Shown piece by piece: positions 18,502 through 26,926 of a stretch of DNA of 64,000 nucleotides (its first letter is position 1; each line of letters begins with the position of its first letter). The notes below the pieces were generated by a model. The model ran no database searches, was not told where the DNA came from, and saw only the letters and a program-made list of their open reading frames with translations. The position numbers and the translations under genes were made by a program. Source of the DNA: CAVOKN01 sp963696505 (GTDB lineage Bacteria; Pseudomonadota; Gammaproteobacteria; Burkholderiales; Rhodocyclaceae); NCBI GenBank assembly GCA_963696505.1, contig CAVOKN010000011.1, positions 124,001-188,000 of the forward strand. Reading direction: 5' to 3'.

Positions 18502-18849
18502 TTGAAGACCGTAATTCTTGATGTCCGTCCAGCGGAGGCGGCGATGCAGGACTTCGTGGCCGCGTGGAAGTCGGGCAAAGCAAAGAGGAATGCCCGCATA
18601 TCCTTCGCGAGGCCCGAGTTGCTATGGAAGGTGCTGACGGCGAAGCGGTGGGAACTGCTCAAGGCACTGTGTGGCGCCGGGCCGGTCACTGTCCGCGAGG
18701 CGGCACGCCGAGTCAATCGAGACATAAAGCGCGTTCACGGCAATCTGACGGCGCTCTCGTCAGCCGGTGTCGTTGATCGTACGGAGTCTGGGCAGTTCGA
18801 GTTCCCCTACGAGGCCATCAAGGTCGAGTTCCTGCTCCAGGCGGCGTGA
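18502..18849 (+). CDS. TumA-like antitoxin, winged-HTH DNA-binding protein (copy 1)
   Basis: 115 residues from TTG at 18502, giving MKTVILDV, which aligns with MKVVTIGV of the paralogue at 39853; both coding regions are exactly 348 bases. Shared core: RISFARPELLWKVLTAKRWELL, then GAGPVTVREAARRVNRDIKRVH (the HTH) and a C-terminal FPYEAIKVEFLLQAA. These proteins pair with TumE toxins and repress their own operon. Here the toxin partner is a fragment and the upstream MITE has separated the gene from its promoter, so expression is doubtful. Confidence 0.7.
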   Translation: MKTVILDVRPAEAAMQDFVAAWKSGKAKRNARISFARPELLWKVLTAKRWELLKALCGAGPVTVREAARRVNRDIKRVHGNLTALSSAGVVDRTESGQFEFPYEAIKVEFLLQAA

Positions 18850-19013
18850 AGCCTGTCTCCAAGCTTGGCCTGTAGCTCGCGCGCTATGGCAAGCTGTTTC
18901 GCGAATACCGATGGCGTTGCTGACGCAGGCAGATTCAAACGGGGACACGCGGGTCACGCTTTGCCGAGCGCCGCCGCGATCTCTCCGTAAATCCAAAGAC
19001 CGCCATACGCAGC

Positions 19014-19082
19014 TCATTCCGCCTGGGCCGTGGGCAAGCCCTGGAAGTAGGCGATCCAGACGCTCGAATCGACCAGGATCAC
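19014..19082 (-). pseudogene. truncated vapC (PIN-domain toxin remnant)
   Basis: The GTG start overlaps the vapB stop (GTGA), exactly the usual vapBC arrangement. The frame then reads VILVDSSVWIAYFQG, the canonical first strand and first catalytic Asp of a PIN ribonuclease, and stops after 22 residues. No downstream frame resumes a recognisable PIN sequence. The toxin is therefore lost and the antitoxin is orphaned. Confidence 0.7.
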
Positions 19083-19279
19083 CGGTCGGCTCTCATCGCG
19101 GCGAGGTCTCCCTGCCAGGCGAGCTTGCCGCGAAAGCGGCGAATTTCCTCCTCCTCCTGCGTGCACAGGCGCAGCAGCGTCCGCAGGCCGAGTTCGACCG
19201 CCTCCCGCGTCGTCTTCAGTCCGGTTGCCAGCAGGGTGTCCCGCATGAGCTTGTCGTCGATGACGATGTTGGTGCGCAT
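19079..19279 (-). CDS. VapB-family antitoxin (orphan)
   Basis: 66 residues: MRTNIVIDDKLM forms the N-terminal DNA-binding beta strand of this family, followed by TGLKTTREAVELGLRTLLRL and a C-terminal acidic stretch that would wrap around VapC. It would normally neutralise VapC and autoregulate the operon. With vapC reduced to 22 codons it has no partner here. Confidence 0.82.
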   Translation of the reverse strand: MRTNIVIDDKLMRDTLLATGLKTTREAVELGLRTLLRLCTQEEEEIRRFRGKLAWQGDLAAMRADR

Positions 19280-19413
19280 GATGTGTGGCCGGCGAATTAC
19301 GGATACACGTCATGGCCGGCAGGCGCGTGCGCCGCAATGTCGAACGCCCGCGATGAGCAACGGCGATGCAGGGCGAAACCGGCCGTTCGCGGGCGGCACG
19401 AAGCCGTTCGCTC

Positions 19414-20322
19414 TCAGGCCACCGCCCGCCAGTAGGCGTCGATCTCGGCCTGGATGCGCGCCAGCATTTCGTCGTTGTGCCGCGGCTCGAACAGGTGGGC
19501 GAAGCGGCCCTGGGTGCGCAGGTAGTCCTCCACCGGGGCGCGCGGGTGGGGGATGCGGGTGTGAGTGATGCGGCCGTCCTCGTATTCCTTGAGCGGCCAG
19601 ATGCCGGTCTTGACCGCGAGGCGGCCGATGTCCACCGTGTCCCTGGCGTCGTAGTCCCAGCCGGTGGGGCAGGGGGCGAGCGCGAGGATGAGCCGCGGTC
19701 CCCTGATGCGCATCGCCTTTTCCACCTTGCGCGCGAGGTCCAGGGGCTCGGCGCCGATCACCGTCGCGGCGTAGGCGGGGCGGTGGGCGGTCCAGATGGC
19801 GAATAGATCCTTCTTGCGCATGGCATGGCCCGCGACGGCGGTGGCGGTGCGGGCACCCAGCGGCGTGGCGGCGGAGGACTGCTGGCCGGTGTTGCCGTAG
19901 CCCTCGTTGTCGTAGCAGACGTAGATGAAGTCGAGGCCGCGCTCGATTGCCGCCGAGGTGGCGGCGAGCCCCATACCGTAGGAGGAGCCGTCGCCGGCCA
20001 GCACCACTGCCGTCAGATCCTCGTCCTGCGGCATGCGGCCGCGGGCGATCAGCAGGTCGAGGGCGTCGCGCACCCCCTGGGCGCCAGCCGCCGCCGAGGC
20101 CATCGCGGTGTAGAGCCAGGAGCCGCGGAAGGGCGTGAAGGGATAGACCGAAAGCAGCGTCATGCAGCCGGCGGCGTTCACGAACACGGTGCGTTCGCCC
20201 AGCAGGTCGTAGATCTGGTGCAGTGCCTCCAGAGCGCCGCAGCCGGCGCACATCGGCGTGCCGCTGCCCAGCAGGTGGGCCGACGGCAGATCCTTGAGGC
20301 TGCGCAGTCGCGATTCGGTCAT
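19414..20322 (-). CDS. 2-oxoacid:ferredoxin oxidoreductase, beta subunit
   Basis: 302 residues. The thiamine diphosphate site is complete: GDGSSYGMG, then NEGYGNTGQQSSAATPLGA. Cysteines in PMCAGCGALEA and a later CPTGWDYDAR ligate a cluster, as in beta subunits of pyruvate or branched-chain 2-oxoacid:ferredoxin oxidoreductases. The enzyme decarboxylates a 2-oxoacid to acyl-CoA with reduction of ferredoxin. It overlaps the alpha gene by ATGA, so translation is coupled. Which 2-oxoacid is used cannot be told from the sequence. Confidence 0.88.
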   Translation of the reverse strand: MTESRLRSLKDLPSAHLLGSGTPMCAGCGALEALHQIYDLLGERTVFVNAAGCMTLLSVYPFTPFRGSWLYTAMASAAAGAQGVRDALDLLIARGRMPQDEDLTAVVLAGDGSSYGMGLAATSAAIERGLDFIYVCYDNEGYGNTGQQSSAATPLGARTATAVAGHAMRKKDLFAIWTAHRPAYAATVIGAEPLDLARKVEKAMRIRGPRLILALAPCPTGWDYDARDTVDIGRLAVKTGIWPLKEYEDGRITHTRIPHPRAPVEDYLRTQGRFAHLFEPRHNDEMLARIQAEIDAYWRAVA

Positions 20323-21570
20323 GGCTTGTCCTCCGATCGCGGCGCGCCGCGCTCGTGCAGGGCGATGGCCTGGAGCTTGCGCACTTCCCGCAGTTCGCCG
20401 GCGGTGTAGAGCAGCCGCGGCGGCGGCACCACGCCGGTACTTGCCGCCTCCCGCGCGACGCGGGCGATTTCGTAGAACTCCTCGGGGCCGATCTCGCGCC
20501 CGCCCAGACCGCCGACGAAGGAGAGCAGCGGCGGCGCGCCGGGCTGGCCGTAGAGCGTCGCGGCGATCTCGGCGTGGAGCACCCCGCCCATGCCCATGGA
20601 AAGGTTCTGGTCGATCACCGCCACCGCGCGGCGGCCGAGCAGCAGTCTGCGCAGTGCCTGTTCCGGCCAGGGGCGCAGCAGGCGCGGGCGCACCAGAGCC
20701 GATCTTCCAGCCCGCCTCGCGCAGGCGGTCCACGGCGTCCATGGCCTTGGTGGCGAAGGCGCCGATCATGCACAGAACGATGTCGGCGTCGTCGCAACGG
20801 TACGCTTCCACGGCCTCGTAACGGCGGCCGAAGCGTTCGGCGAACTCGGCGGCGACCGCGTCGTGGAAAGTCAGTGCCTGGAGGGCGGCGAGATGGGCCT
20901 CGTAGCGGAAGTAGGAGTAGGGCGAGCCGCCCAGCACCGCCACCGCCTGGCTGATCGGGCGGCTGGCGCGGAATCCGGTGTTGCCTGCGTCATAGGCCGG
21001 AAGAAAGTCGCGGGCGGCCTGCGCGTCGGGGATGTCCACCGGTTCGCGGGTGAAGGAGAGGTAGAAGCCGTCCAGATTCACGATCGCCGGCAGCCTGACC
21101 TGCGCGTGCTCGGCAAGGCGGTAGGCGATCAGCACCGAGTCCAGCACCTCCTGGCAGGTGGCGCAGTGGATCTGCAGGAAGCCGCTGTCGCGGGCGGCGA
21201 GCACGTCGGTGTGGTCGGGCTCCAGGGTGATCGGCGAGGCGAGCCCGCGGGACACATTGACCATCACGAAGGGCGCGCGCCAGCCCGCGACGGTGAACAC
21301 CATCTCCATGCCGTAGAGCAGGCCCTGGCTGGAGGTGGCGGTGAACACCCGCACGCCGGTGGCCGCGGCGGCGGCGGCCGCGGTGATCATCGAGTGCTCG
21401 GAGTCCAGCGTGACCAGGCGCCCTTCCATGTCGCCACTATCGAACCAAGCGGCCAGGGTCTCGATGATTTCGGTCTGCGGCGTGATGGGAAAGGCGGGCA
21501 CGTAGTCCACGCCGGCGAGCCGCGCGCCCCAGGCCGCGGCAGCGTTGCCGGTCAGCAATGCACGGTTCAT
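20319..21570 (-). pseudogene. 2-oxoacid:ferredoxin oxidoreductase, alpha subunit, frameshifted
   Basis: The product would be about 416 residues. The first 290 (MNRALLTGNAAAAWGARLAG, YVPAFPITPQTEIIE, TATSSQGLLYG) and the last 125 (AVIDQNLSMGMGGVLHAEI, FVGGLGGREI) lie in different frames. One extra base near 20697, after GWKIG, joins them; deleting it gives GWKIGLVRPRLLRPWPEQ, a normal family sequence. The flanking subunits are intact, so this is either a fresh mutation or a sequencing error. It overlaps both neighbours by ATGA. Confidence 0.8.
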
Positions 21571-22478
21571 GGCCCCGCCTCCGCCGCACGGGCCTCGGCC
21601 TCGGGCACCGCACGTATCGCGTGGGGCGGACACACCGCCACACAGATCAGGCAGCCCTTGCAGTGCTCATGGTCGATGCGCGGGCTGCGGTCGGGCCCCA
21701 CCTCGATCGCGCTGTCCGGGCACAGGGTGCTGCAGATCCACGAGCATCGCTTGCAATGGGCATAGTCGATCACCGGGCGCAGGGTGCGCCACAGGCCGGT
21801 GTTGGCGAGCGCGCTGGTGGCGCCGGCGCGGATCTCCGGCGTCGACAGATCCGCCGATTCGAAGGGCAGGGCGATCCAATCCGGAACCGCATAGTCCTGC
21901 GCAGCGATGGGAAGGCCCTCGGTCACGGTGCCTGCGTGTTCGGCCATCGCGTCGAAGGCCGCGAGGGCTTCGCCCAGGTTTGCCTCGACGGCAGATGCGC
22001 CGTAGCGGCCGATCTCGGCGCGGATCGCCGCCTCCAGACTTCCGCGTGGGATTGCGCCTGCCAGCCGGGCGGCAGCGCCGGCGCATTGGGCGCCGATGTG
22101 TCCTTCGCCGGACCCGGGTGCGAGGCAGATCACCGGCCCGGCCAGCGCGAGGCGCTCGCGCCACGCTTCCACGGGCTCGCGGCTGCGGATCAGCATCACG
22201 CTGCGCAAACTCAGTCCTTGGAGCACGGCGGCGGCGGGCATGGGAACCAGGGTTTCGTCGGCGACGATCACCAGGTCCGGGCGGGCGATGATGCCGCGCT
22301 CGCATATCGGCTCGCGCGCCGCGCGCACGTAGGCGAAGATCGGCGCGCCGCGGCGCTCCGCGCCATAGCGGGGTGCGTCCTGGACCTGGAAGCCTTGGGC
22401 GAAGAAGGCGCTGCCCAGGATCTGGCTTGCCGTCTTCATCCCCTGGCCGCCGCGGCCATGGAAGCGGATGCGGAACAT
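21567..22478 (-). CDS. 2-oxoacid:ferredoxin oxidoreductase, fused gamma-delta subunit
   Basis: 303 residues. Residues 1-190 are the gamma domain (FRIRFHGRGGQGMKTASQIL, YGAERRGAP). Residues about 230-290 are a delta ferredoxin domain with two [4Fe-4S] motifs, CKRCSWICSTLCP and CKGCLICVAVCP. In many archaeal and bacterial enzymes gamma and delta are separate, so this is a fusion. It is the first gene of the three-gene operon reading gamma-delta, alpha, beta. Confidence 0.88.
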   Translation of the reverse strand: MFRIRFHGRGGQGMKTASQILGSAFFAQGFQVQDAPRYGAERRGAPIFAYVRAAREPICERGIIARPDLVIVADETLVPMPAAAVLQGLSLRSVMLIRSREPVEAWRERLALAGPVICLAPGSGEGHIGAQCAGAAARLAGAIPRGSLEAAIRAEIGRYGASAVEANLGEALAAFDAMAEHAGTVTEGLPIAAQDYAVPDWIALPFESADLSTPEIRAGATSALANTGLWRTLRPVIDYAHCKRCSWICSTLCPDSAIEVGPDRSPRIDHEHCKGCLICVAVCPPHAIRAVPEAEARAAEAGP

Positions 22479-22572
22479 CCTGCGCCCTCCGTACCGTTGC
22501 CCGGCGCCCCAGCGGGACGCCCGGGTCAGCGACTAGCTTAGGCGCGCCGCGCCGGAATTGCGCTGACGCCCG

Positions 22573-23346
22573 TCAATCGGCGGCCATGCGGTTGGCGAGC
22601 CGGCCTATGCCCTCGATCTCGACTTCGACCAGGCTGCCGGGCGGCAGCGCGCCGGCGCCAATCGAAGTGCCGCAGGCGATGAGGTCGCCGGGTTCCAGGG
22701 TGGTGTCGCGGGAGATGCGGCTGACGATCTGGTGGGGCGCGAAAAACATGTCCGCGACCGGGTAGTTCTGCTTCTCGACGCCATCGACCAGGGTGCGCAC
22801 GCAGAGACCCGCAGGATCGATGCCGCGGCAGATCACCGGGCCGAAGGCGCCGAAGCTGTCGAAACCCTTGGCCCGCGTCCATTGCGCGAAGGACGGGTCG
22901 GCCTTGAGGATGTCGCGGGCGGTAACGTCGTTCACGCAGGTGTAGCCGAAGATGGCCTCGCGCGCCTCGTCCTCGCCGGCGTTGCGGCAGCGGCGCCCGA
23001 TGACGATGCCCAATTCGCCCTCGAACACGATGGTCCCGTCGTAGCCCGCGGGCCGGCCGATGACGCCGTCGTGGGCCAGGTGGCAGGTGAGCGGCTTGGC
23101 GAAGTAGAGCGGGTGCGCCGGCTGCGTCCAGGCTTCGGCCGCCGCCCGCTGGCGGAAGTTGTTCCACAGGCCGAGGAACTTGCCCGGCACGCAGGGCGTG
23201 AGCGGCGTCGCCTGCGCCAGCGGGATGCTCTCTCCCGTGGGCTGCGGTGCGGCGAACAGGTCGCCGCGATGGACCTCGATGCGGTCCTCGATCAGCCGGC
23301 CGAAGTCGATCCGATCGTCATGGCTGAAGCGCAGCCAGCGTTCCAT
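22573..23346 (-). CDS. fumarylacetoacetate hydrolase family protein
   Basis: 257 residues from ATG at 23346 behind GAGGA. The FAH core is evident: FEGELGIVIGRRCRN with metal-binding acids, GYTCVNDVTARD, KGFDSFGAFGP and a GDLIACGTSIGAG end. Family members are hydratases, decarboxylases or C-C hydrolases of 2-oxo acids, acting with Mg2+. It is 94 bases upstream of the oxidoreductase operon on the same strand. A joint role in processing an aromatic or other 2-oxoacid is plausible but unproven. Confidence 0.85.
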   Translation of the reverse strand: MERWLRFSHDDRIDFGRLIEDRIEVHRGDLFAAPQPTGESIPLAQATPLTPCVPGKFLGLWNNFRQRAAAEAWTQPAHPLYFAKPLTCHLAHDGVIGRPAGYDGTIVFEGELGIVIGRRCRNAGEDEAREAIFGYTCVNDVTARDILKADPSFAQWTRAKGFDSFGAFGPVICRGIDPAGLCVRTLVDGVEKQNYPVADMFFAPHQIVSRISRDTTLEPGDLIACGTSIGAGALPPGSLVEVEIEGIGRLANRMAAD

Positions 23347-23389
23347 GGGGTGTCCTCGCGAATCTGGTTCGCGCATTTTAGACGTGGAC

Positions 23390-23414
23390 TCAGGTAGCTT
23401 CGCAAGCTGACCTA
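23390..23414. repeat. 25-bp dispersed repeat (TCAGGTAGCTTCGCAA family), copy 1
   Basis: This matches 24 of 25 bases with the reverse complement of 39397-39421. It forms a short imperfect hairpin (AGGT...ACCT type) and lies between two gene starts. Confidence 0.65.
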
Positions 23415-23497
23415 AGCCTCTCGATCCGGCCTGCGAGGTTCCCGCGGGCGGGTCTGGGCACTTTGATAGAATGCGCGCTTCGTCCGCGGCGCCCCCT

Positions 23498-24160
23498 ATG
23501 GAAGAGCTCATCTCGACGCTGGCAATCTGGGCATTGCCGGTGATCTTCGCCATCACCCTGCACGAAGCGGCCCACGGTTATGTGGCGAGGCATTTTGGCG
23601 ATCCCACGGCCTATCTCGCGGGGCGCATCAGCCTCAATCCGCTGCGCCACATCGATCCCGTGGGCACGCTGCTGGTGCCGGCGGTGATCCTCGGCTTGAG
23701 CAAGCTGGCGGGCGGCGGCGGCATCCTGTTCGGCTGGGCGAAGCCGGTGCCGGTGGACTTCTCCCGGCTGCGCAATCCCAAGAAGGACATGTTCTGGGTC
23801 GCGGCCGCCGGCCCCGGCGCCAATCTGTTCATGGCGCTGATCTGGGCGCTGCTGCTCAAGCTCGCACTTGTCATGCCGGACAATGCCTATTCGACGCCGC
23901 TCGGCGAGATGTCCCAGGCCGGGATGCAGATCAATGCCGTCCTGATGCTGCTGAATCTGCTGCCGATCCCGCCGCTGGATGGCGGCCGAATCGCGGTGAG
24001 CCTGCTGCCGCATCGCCTGGCTTACCGTTTTGCCCGGCTCGAACCCTTCGGCTTTCCTATCCTGCTGGTGCTGCTGTTCACCGGCATTCTCGGCACGGTT
24101 CTGTGGCCGGGGGTGGCCGGTTTCCTGCACCTGCTCGCCGTCCTTTTCGGTTTCTACTGA
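23498..24160 (+). CDS. site-2 protease family (M50) membrane metalloprotease
   Basis: 220 residues. Zinc motif HEAAH lies in the first membrane helix and the second ligand motif NLLPIPPLDGG in a later one. About six hydrophobic helices are visible. ATG 23498 is preferred over the in-frame ATG at 23471 because TAGAAT at 23467-23472 looks like a -10 box overlapping that upstream codon. Members of this short YwhC-like group are intramembrane proteases of unknown substrate. It is followed two bases later by trpS, as in many betaproteobacteria. Confidence 0.9.
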   Translation: MEELISTLAIWALPVIFAITLHEAAHGYVARHFGDPTAYLAGRISLNPLRHIDPVGTLLVPAVILGLSKLAGGGGILFGWAKPVPVDFSRLRNPKKDMFWVAAAGPGANLFMALIWALLLKLALVMPDNAYSTPLGEMSQAGMQINAVLMLLNLLPIPPLDGGRIAVSLLPHRLAYRFARLEPFGFPILLVLLFTGILGTVLWPGVAGFLHLLAVLFGFY

Positions 24161-24162
24161 CC

Positions 24163-25365
24163 ATGTACGCTGAACGAGTCCTCTCCGGCATGCGCCCCAC
24201 GGGCAAGCTGCACCTGGGCCATTTCCACGGGGTGCTGAAGAACTGGGTGCGCCTGCAGGGCGAGTATCCCTGCCTGTTCTTCGTCGCCGACTGGCACGCG
24301 CTGACCACCGACTACGACAACCCGGGCCAGATCGAGGCCAACGCCTGGGACATGGTGATCGACTGGCTGGCGGCCGGGGTCGACCCGTCCCAGGCGACGA
24401 TCTTCATCCAGTCGCGGGTGCCGGAGCACGCCGAGCTGCACCTGCTGCTGTCGATGATGGCGCCGCTGGGCTGGCTGGAGCGGGTGCCGACCTACAAGGA
24501 CCAGCAGGAGAAGCTCACCCACAAGGATCTTTCCACCTACGGCTTTCTCGGCTATCCGCTGCTGCAGGCGGCGGACATCCTGATCTACCGCGCCGACAAG
24601 GTGCCGGTGGGCGAGGATCAGGTACCCCACATCGAGTTTGCCCGTGAGGTGGCGCGGCGCTTCAATCATCTCTACGGCCGCGAGCCGGGTTTCGAGGACA
24701 AGGCCAAGGAGGCGGTGAAGAAACTCGGCGCCAAGCGCGCCCGCCTCTACGACGAGATGCGCACGCGCTTCCAGCAGGAGGGCGACGCGCAGGCGCTGGA
24801 GCAGGGCAAGGCGATGCTCAACGAAACGCAGAACCTGAGCCTCGGCGACCGCGAGCGCCTGTTCGGCTACCTCGAAGGCAGCGGCAAGATGATCCTCGCC
24901 GAGCCCGGTGCGCTGCTCACCGAGGCGGCGCGCATGCCCGGGCTGGACGGCCAGAAGATGTCGAAGTCCTACGCCAACACGATCACCCTGCGCGAGGACC
25001 CGGAATCGGTGCGCAAGAAGATACGCACCATGCAGACCGACCCGGCGCGCGTTCGCCGCACCGATCCGGGCGACCCGGAGAAGTGCCCGGTGTGGCAGTT
25101 CCACCAGATCTACTCGAACGACGACACGAAGGAATGGGTGCAGCAGGGCTGCCGCAGTGCAGGCATCGGCTGCATCGAATGCAAGCAGCCGGTGATCGAC
25201 GGCGTGCTGCGAGAGCAGGAGCCGATGCACGAGCGCGCCCAGATCTACCTCGACGACCCGACCCTGGTGCGCAACATCGTCGCCGACGGCTGCGAGCAGG
25301 CGCGCAAGCTCGCCGGCGAGACGATGCGGGATGTGCGGGATGCGATGGGGTTGAACTACAGTTGA
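24163..25365 (+). CDS. trpS: tryptophanyl-tRNA synthetase
   Basis: 400 residues, class I. The HIGH-like motif reads KLHLGHFHG and the KMSKS motif is intact (GQKMSKSYANT). It charges tRNA-Trp. This is a longer TrpS than the E. coli one, with an insertion around residues 180-260 (KKLGAKRARLYDEMRTRFQQ), a form common in betaproteobacteria. It probably shares the transcript with the M50 protease upstream and scpA-scpB-rluB downstream. Confidence 0.97.
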   Translation: MYAERVLSGMRPTGKLHLGHFHGVLKNWVRLQGEYPCLFFVADWHALTTDYDNPGQIEANAWDMVIDWLAAGVDPSQATIFIQSRVPEHAELHLLLSMMAPLGWLERVPTYKDQQEKLTHKDLSTYGFLGYPLLQAADILIYRADKVPVGEDQVPHIEFAREVARRFNHLYGREPGFEDKAKEAVKKLGAKRARLYDEMRTRFQQEGDAQALEQGKAMLNETQNLSLGDRERLFGYLEGSGKMILAEPGALLTEAARMPGLDGQKMSKSYANTITLREDPESVRKKIRTMQTDPARVRRTDPGDPEKCPVWQFHQIYSNDDTKEWVQQGCRSAGIGCIECKQPVIDGVLREQEPMHERAQIYLDDPTLVRNIVADGCEQARKLAGETMRDVRDAMGLNYS

Positions 25366-25410
25366 ACGCCGCCCCGCGGAGACTGACTTTGGCGGCGAAG
25401 GGCATGTCCA

Positions 25411-26256
25411 ATGGCTGAAATCATCGAATTCCCCGCCGAGCATGTCCACCACGTGCCGCGCCTCTACGGCGAGCCGATGGCGGAGATGCCCAGGGATCTC
25501 TACATCCCGCCGGATGCGCTGGAGGTCTTCCTCGAAGCCTTCGAGGGGCCGCTGGACCTGCTGCTCTACCTGATCCGCAAGGCCAACCTCGACGTTCTCG
25601 ACATTCCGATGGCGCCGCTGACGGCGCAGTACCTGGTGTATGTCGAGGCGATGCGCTCGCGCAACCTGGATCTGGCCGCCGAGTACCTGCTGATGGCGGC
25701 GATGCTGCTGGAGATCAAGTCGCGCATGCTGCTGCCAAGGCCCAAGAAGGCCGAGGACGAGGGCGAGGACCCGCGCGCCGAGCTGGTGCGCCGGCTGCTG
25801 GAGTACGAGCAGATGAAGCTTTCCGCGGCGCGCCTCGACGAGTTGCCCCAGGCGCTGCGGGATTACGAGTGGGTCACGGTGTGGATCGCCGACAAGGTGG
25901 TGCAGCGCCTGCCCGATGTGAACCTGCACGACCTGCAGTTGGCCTGGCTGGCGGTGGTCAAGCGCGCCCGGGTGATGCAGCACCACAAGGTCAGGCGCGA
26001 GGAGCTTTCGGTGCGCGAGCACATGGCCGGCATCCTGCGGCGGCTGCGGGGCGGTGGCTACGTCGAGTTCGTGCGCCTGTTCGATGCCGAGCGCGGTGTG
26101 CCGAGCCTGGTGGTGAGCTTCCTCGCGGTCCTGGAACTGGTGCGGGAGAAGCTGGTGCAGGTGGTGCAGCGCGAGGTGTTCGCACCCGTCTATGTCAGGC
26201 TGGCTCACGTGGAAGGCGAGTCGGCCATGGAGGATGCAAGCCATGAACCTGCCTGA
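25411..26256 (+). CDS. scpA: segregation and condensation protein A
   Basis: 281 residues. The kleisin N-terminal domain is clear (FEGPLDLLLYLIRKANLDVLDIPM, TAQYL, AAEYLLMAAMLLEIKSRMLLP) and a C-terminal winged-helix end is present. It bridges the SMC heads together with ScpB for chromosome condensation. The 45-base gap after trpS contains a CTGACTTT octamer. It overlaps scpB by 14 bases. Confidence 0.96.
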   Translation: MAEIIEFPAEHVHHVPRLYGEPMAEMPRDLYIPPDALEVFLEAFEGPLDLLLYLIRKANLDVLDIPMAPLTAQYLVYVEAMRSRNLDLAAEYLLMAAMLLEIKSRMLLPRPKKAEDEGEDPRAELVRRLLEYEQMKLSAARLDELPQALRDYEWVTVWIADKVVQRLPDVNLHDLQLAWLAVVKRARVMQHHKVRREELSVREHMAGILRRLRGGGYVEFVRLFDAERGVPSLVVSFLAVLELVREKLVQVVQREVFAPVYVRLAHVEGESAMEDASHEPA

Positions 26257-26926
26257 ACGCAAGCTCGACGAGGGCGCGCAGATCGAAGTGGGCAGCGAGC
26301 CGGCGGCAGCGGCGCAGGAGGGCGCCCAGGTGATCGAACTGGTGCAACCGGTGGCGCCGCCGGTTGACGCCGAATCCGTGCAACTGCCCAAGGAGCACTA
26401 CCAGCGCATCCTGGAGGCGGCGCTGCTGGCCGCCAACGAGCCGCTGCCCATCGCCGAATTGCGCAAGCTGTTCGACGAGGCCTTCGACGCCGACACGCTG
26501 CGCGTGCTGCTGGAGGATCTGAAAAGTCAGTGGCTGGGACGCGGCGTCGAACTGGTGCAGCTTGCCTCGGGCTGGCGCTTTCGCACCACCACCGACGTGC
26601 AGGTCCATCTCGATCGCCTCAAGCAGGAAAAAGCGCCCAAGTACTCGCGGGCAGTGATGGAGACGCTGGCGATCATCGCCTACCGCCAGCCGGCGACCCG
26701 CGGCGACATCGAGGACATTCGCGGCGTGGCGGTGTCGCCCAACATCCTCAAGACGCTGGAGAGCCGCGGCTGGATCGATCAGGTCGGCCATCGCGACACG
26801 CCGGGCCGTCCCGCCTTGTATGCCACCACCAAGCGCTTCCTCGACGACCTGGGCCTGCGCAGCCTGTCGGAATTGCCGTCGGTGCAGGAAATCGAAGGGG
26901 TCATGAATCTTGGCAACCCGACGTAA
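26243..26926 (+). CDS. scpB: segregation and condensation protein B
   Basis: 227 residues from ATG 26243, which has GGAGG upstream inside scpA. After a 50-residue acidic N-terminus come the two winged helices (ILEAALLAANEPLPIAELRKLF; AVMETLAIIAYRQPATRGDIEDIRG). It dimerises and binds the ScpA kleisin. It overlaps scpA upstream and rluB downstream, so translation of all three is coupled. Confidence 0.96.
   Translation: MNLPERKLDEGAQIEVGSEPAAAAQEGAQVIELVQPVAPPVDAESVQLPKEHYQRILEAALLAANEPLPIAELRKLFDEAFDADTLRVLLEDLKSQWLGRGVELVQLASGWRFRTTTDVQVHLDRLKQEKAPKYSRAVMETLAIIAYRQPATRGDIEDIRGVAVSPNILKTLESRGWIDQVGHRDTPGRPALYATTKRFLDDLGLRSLSELPSVQEIEGVMNLGNPT

Noticed and set aside
18955..19011. Minus-strand segment reading LWIYGEIAAALGKA
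   Set aside because: It follows the vapC stop in frame and resembles the YGEIA motif of alkyltransferases. It is too short and lacks any other conserved part.
24154..26391. 745-residue minus-strand frame over trpS-scpA
   Set aside because: The plus-strand frames are unambiguous trpS and scpA. The minus frame is His/Leu/Gln-rich and matches nothing.
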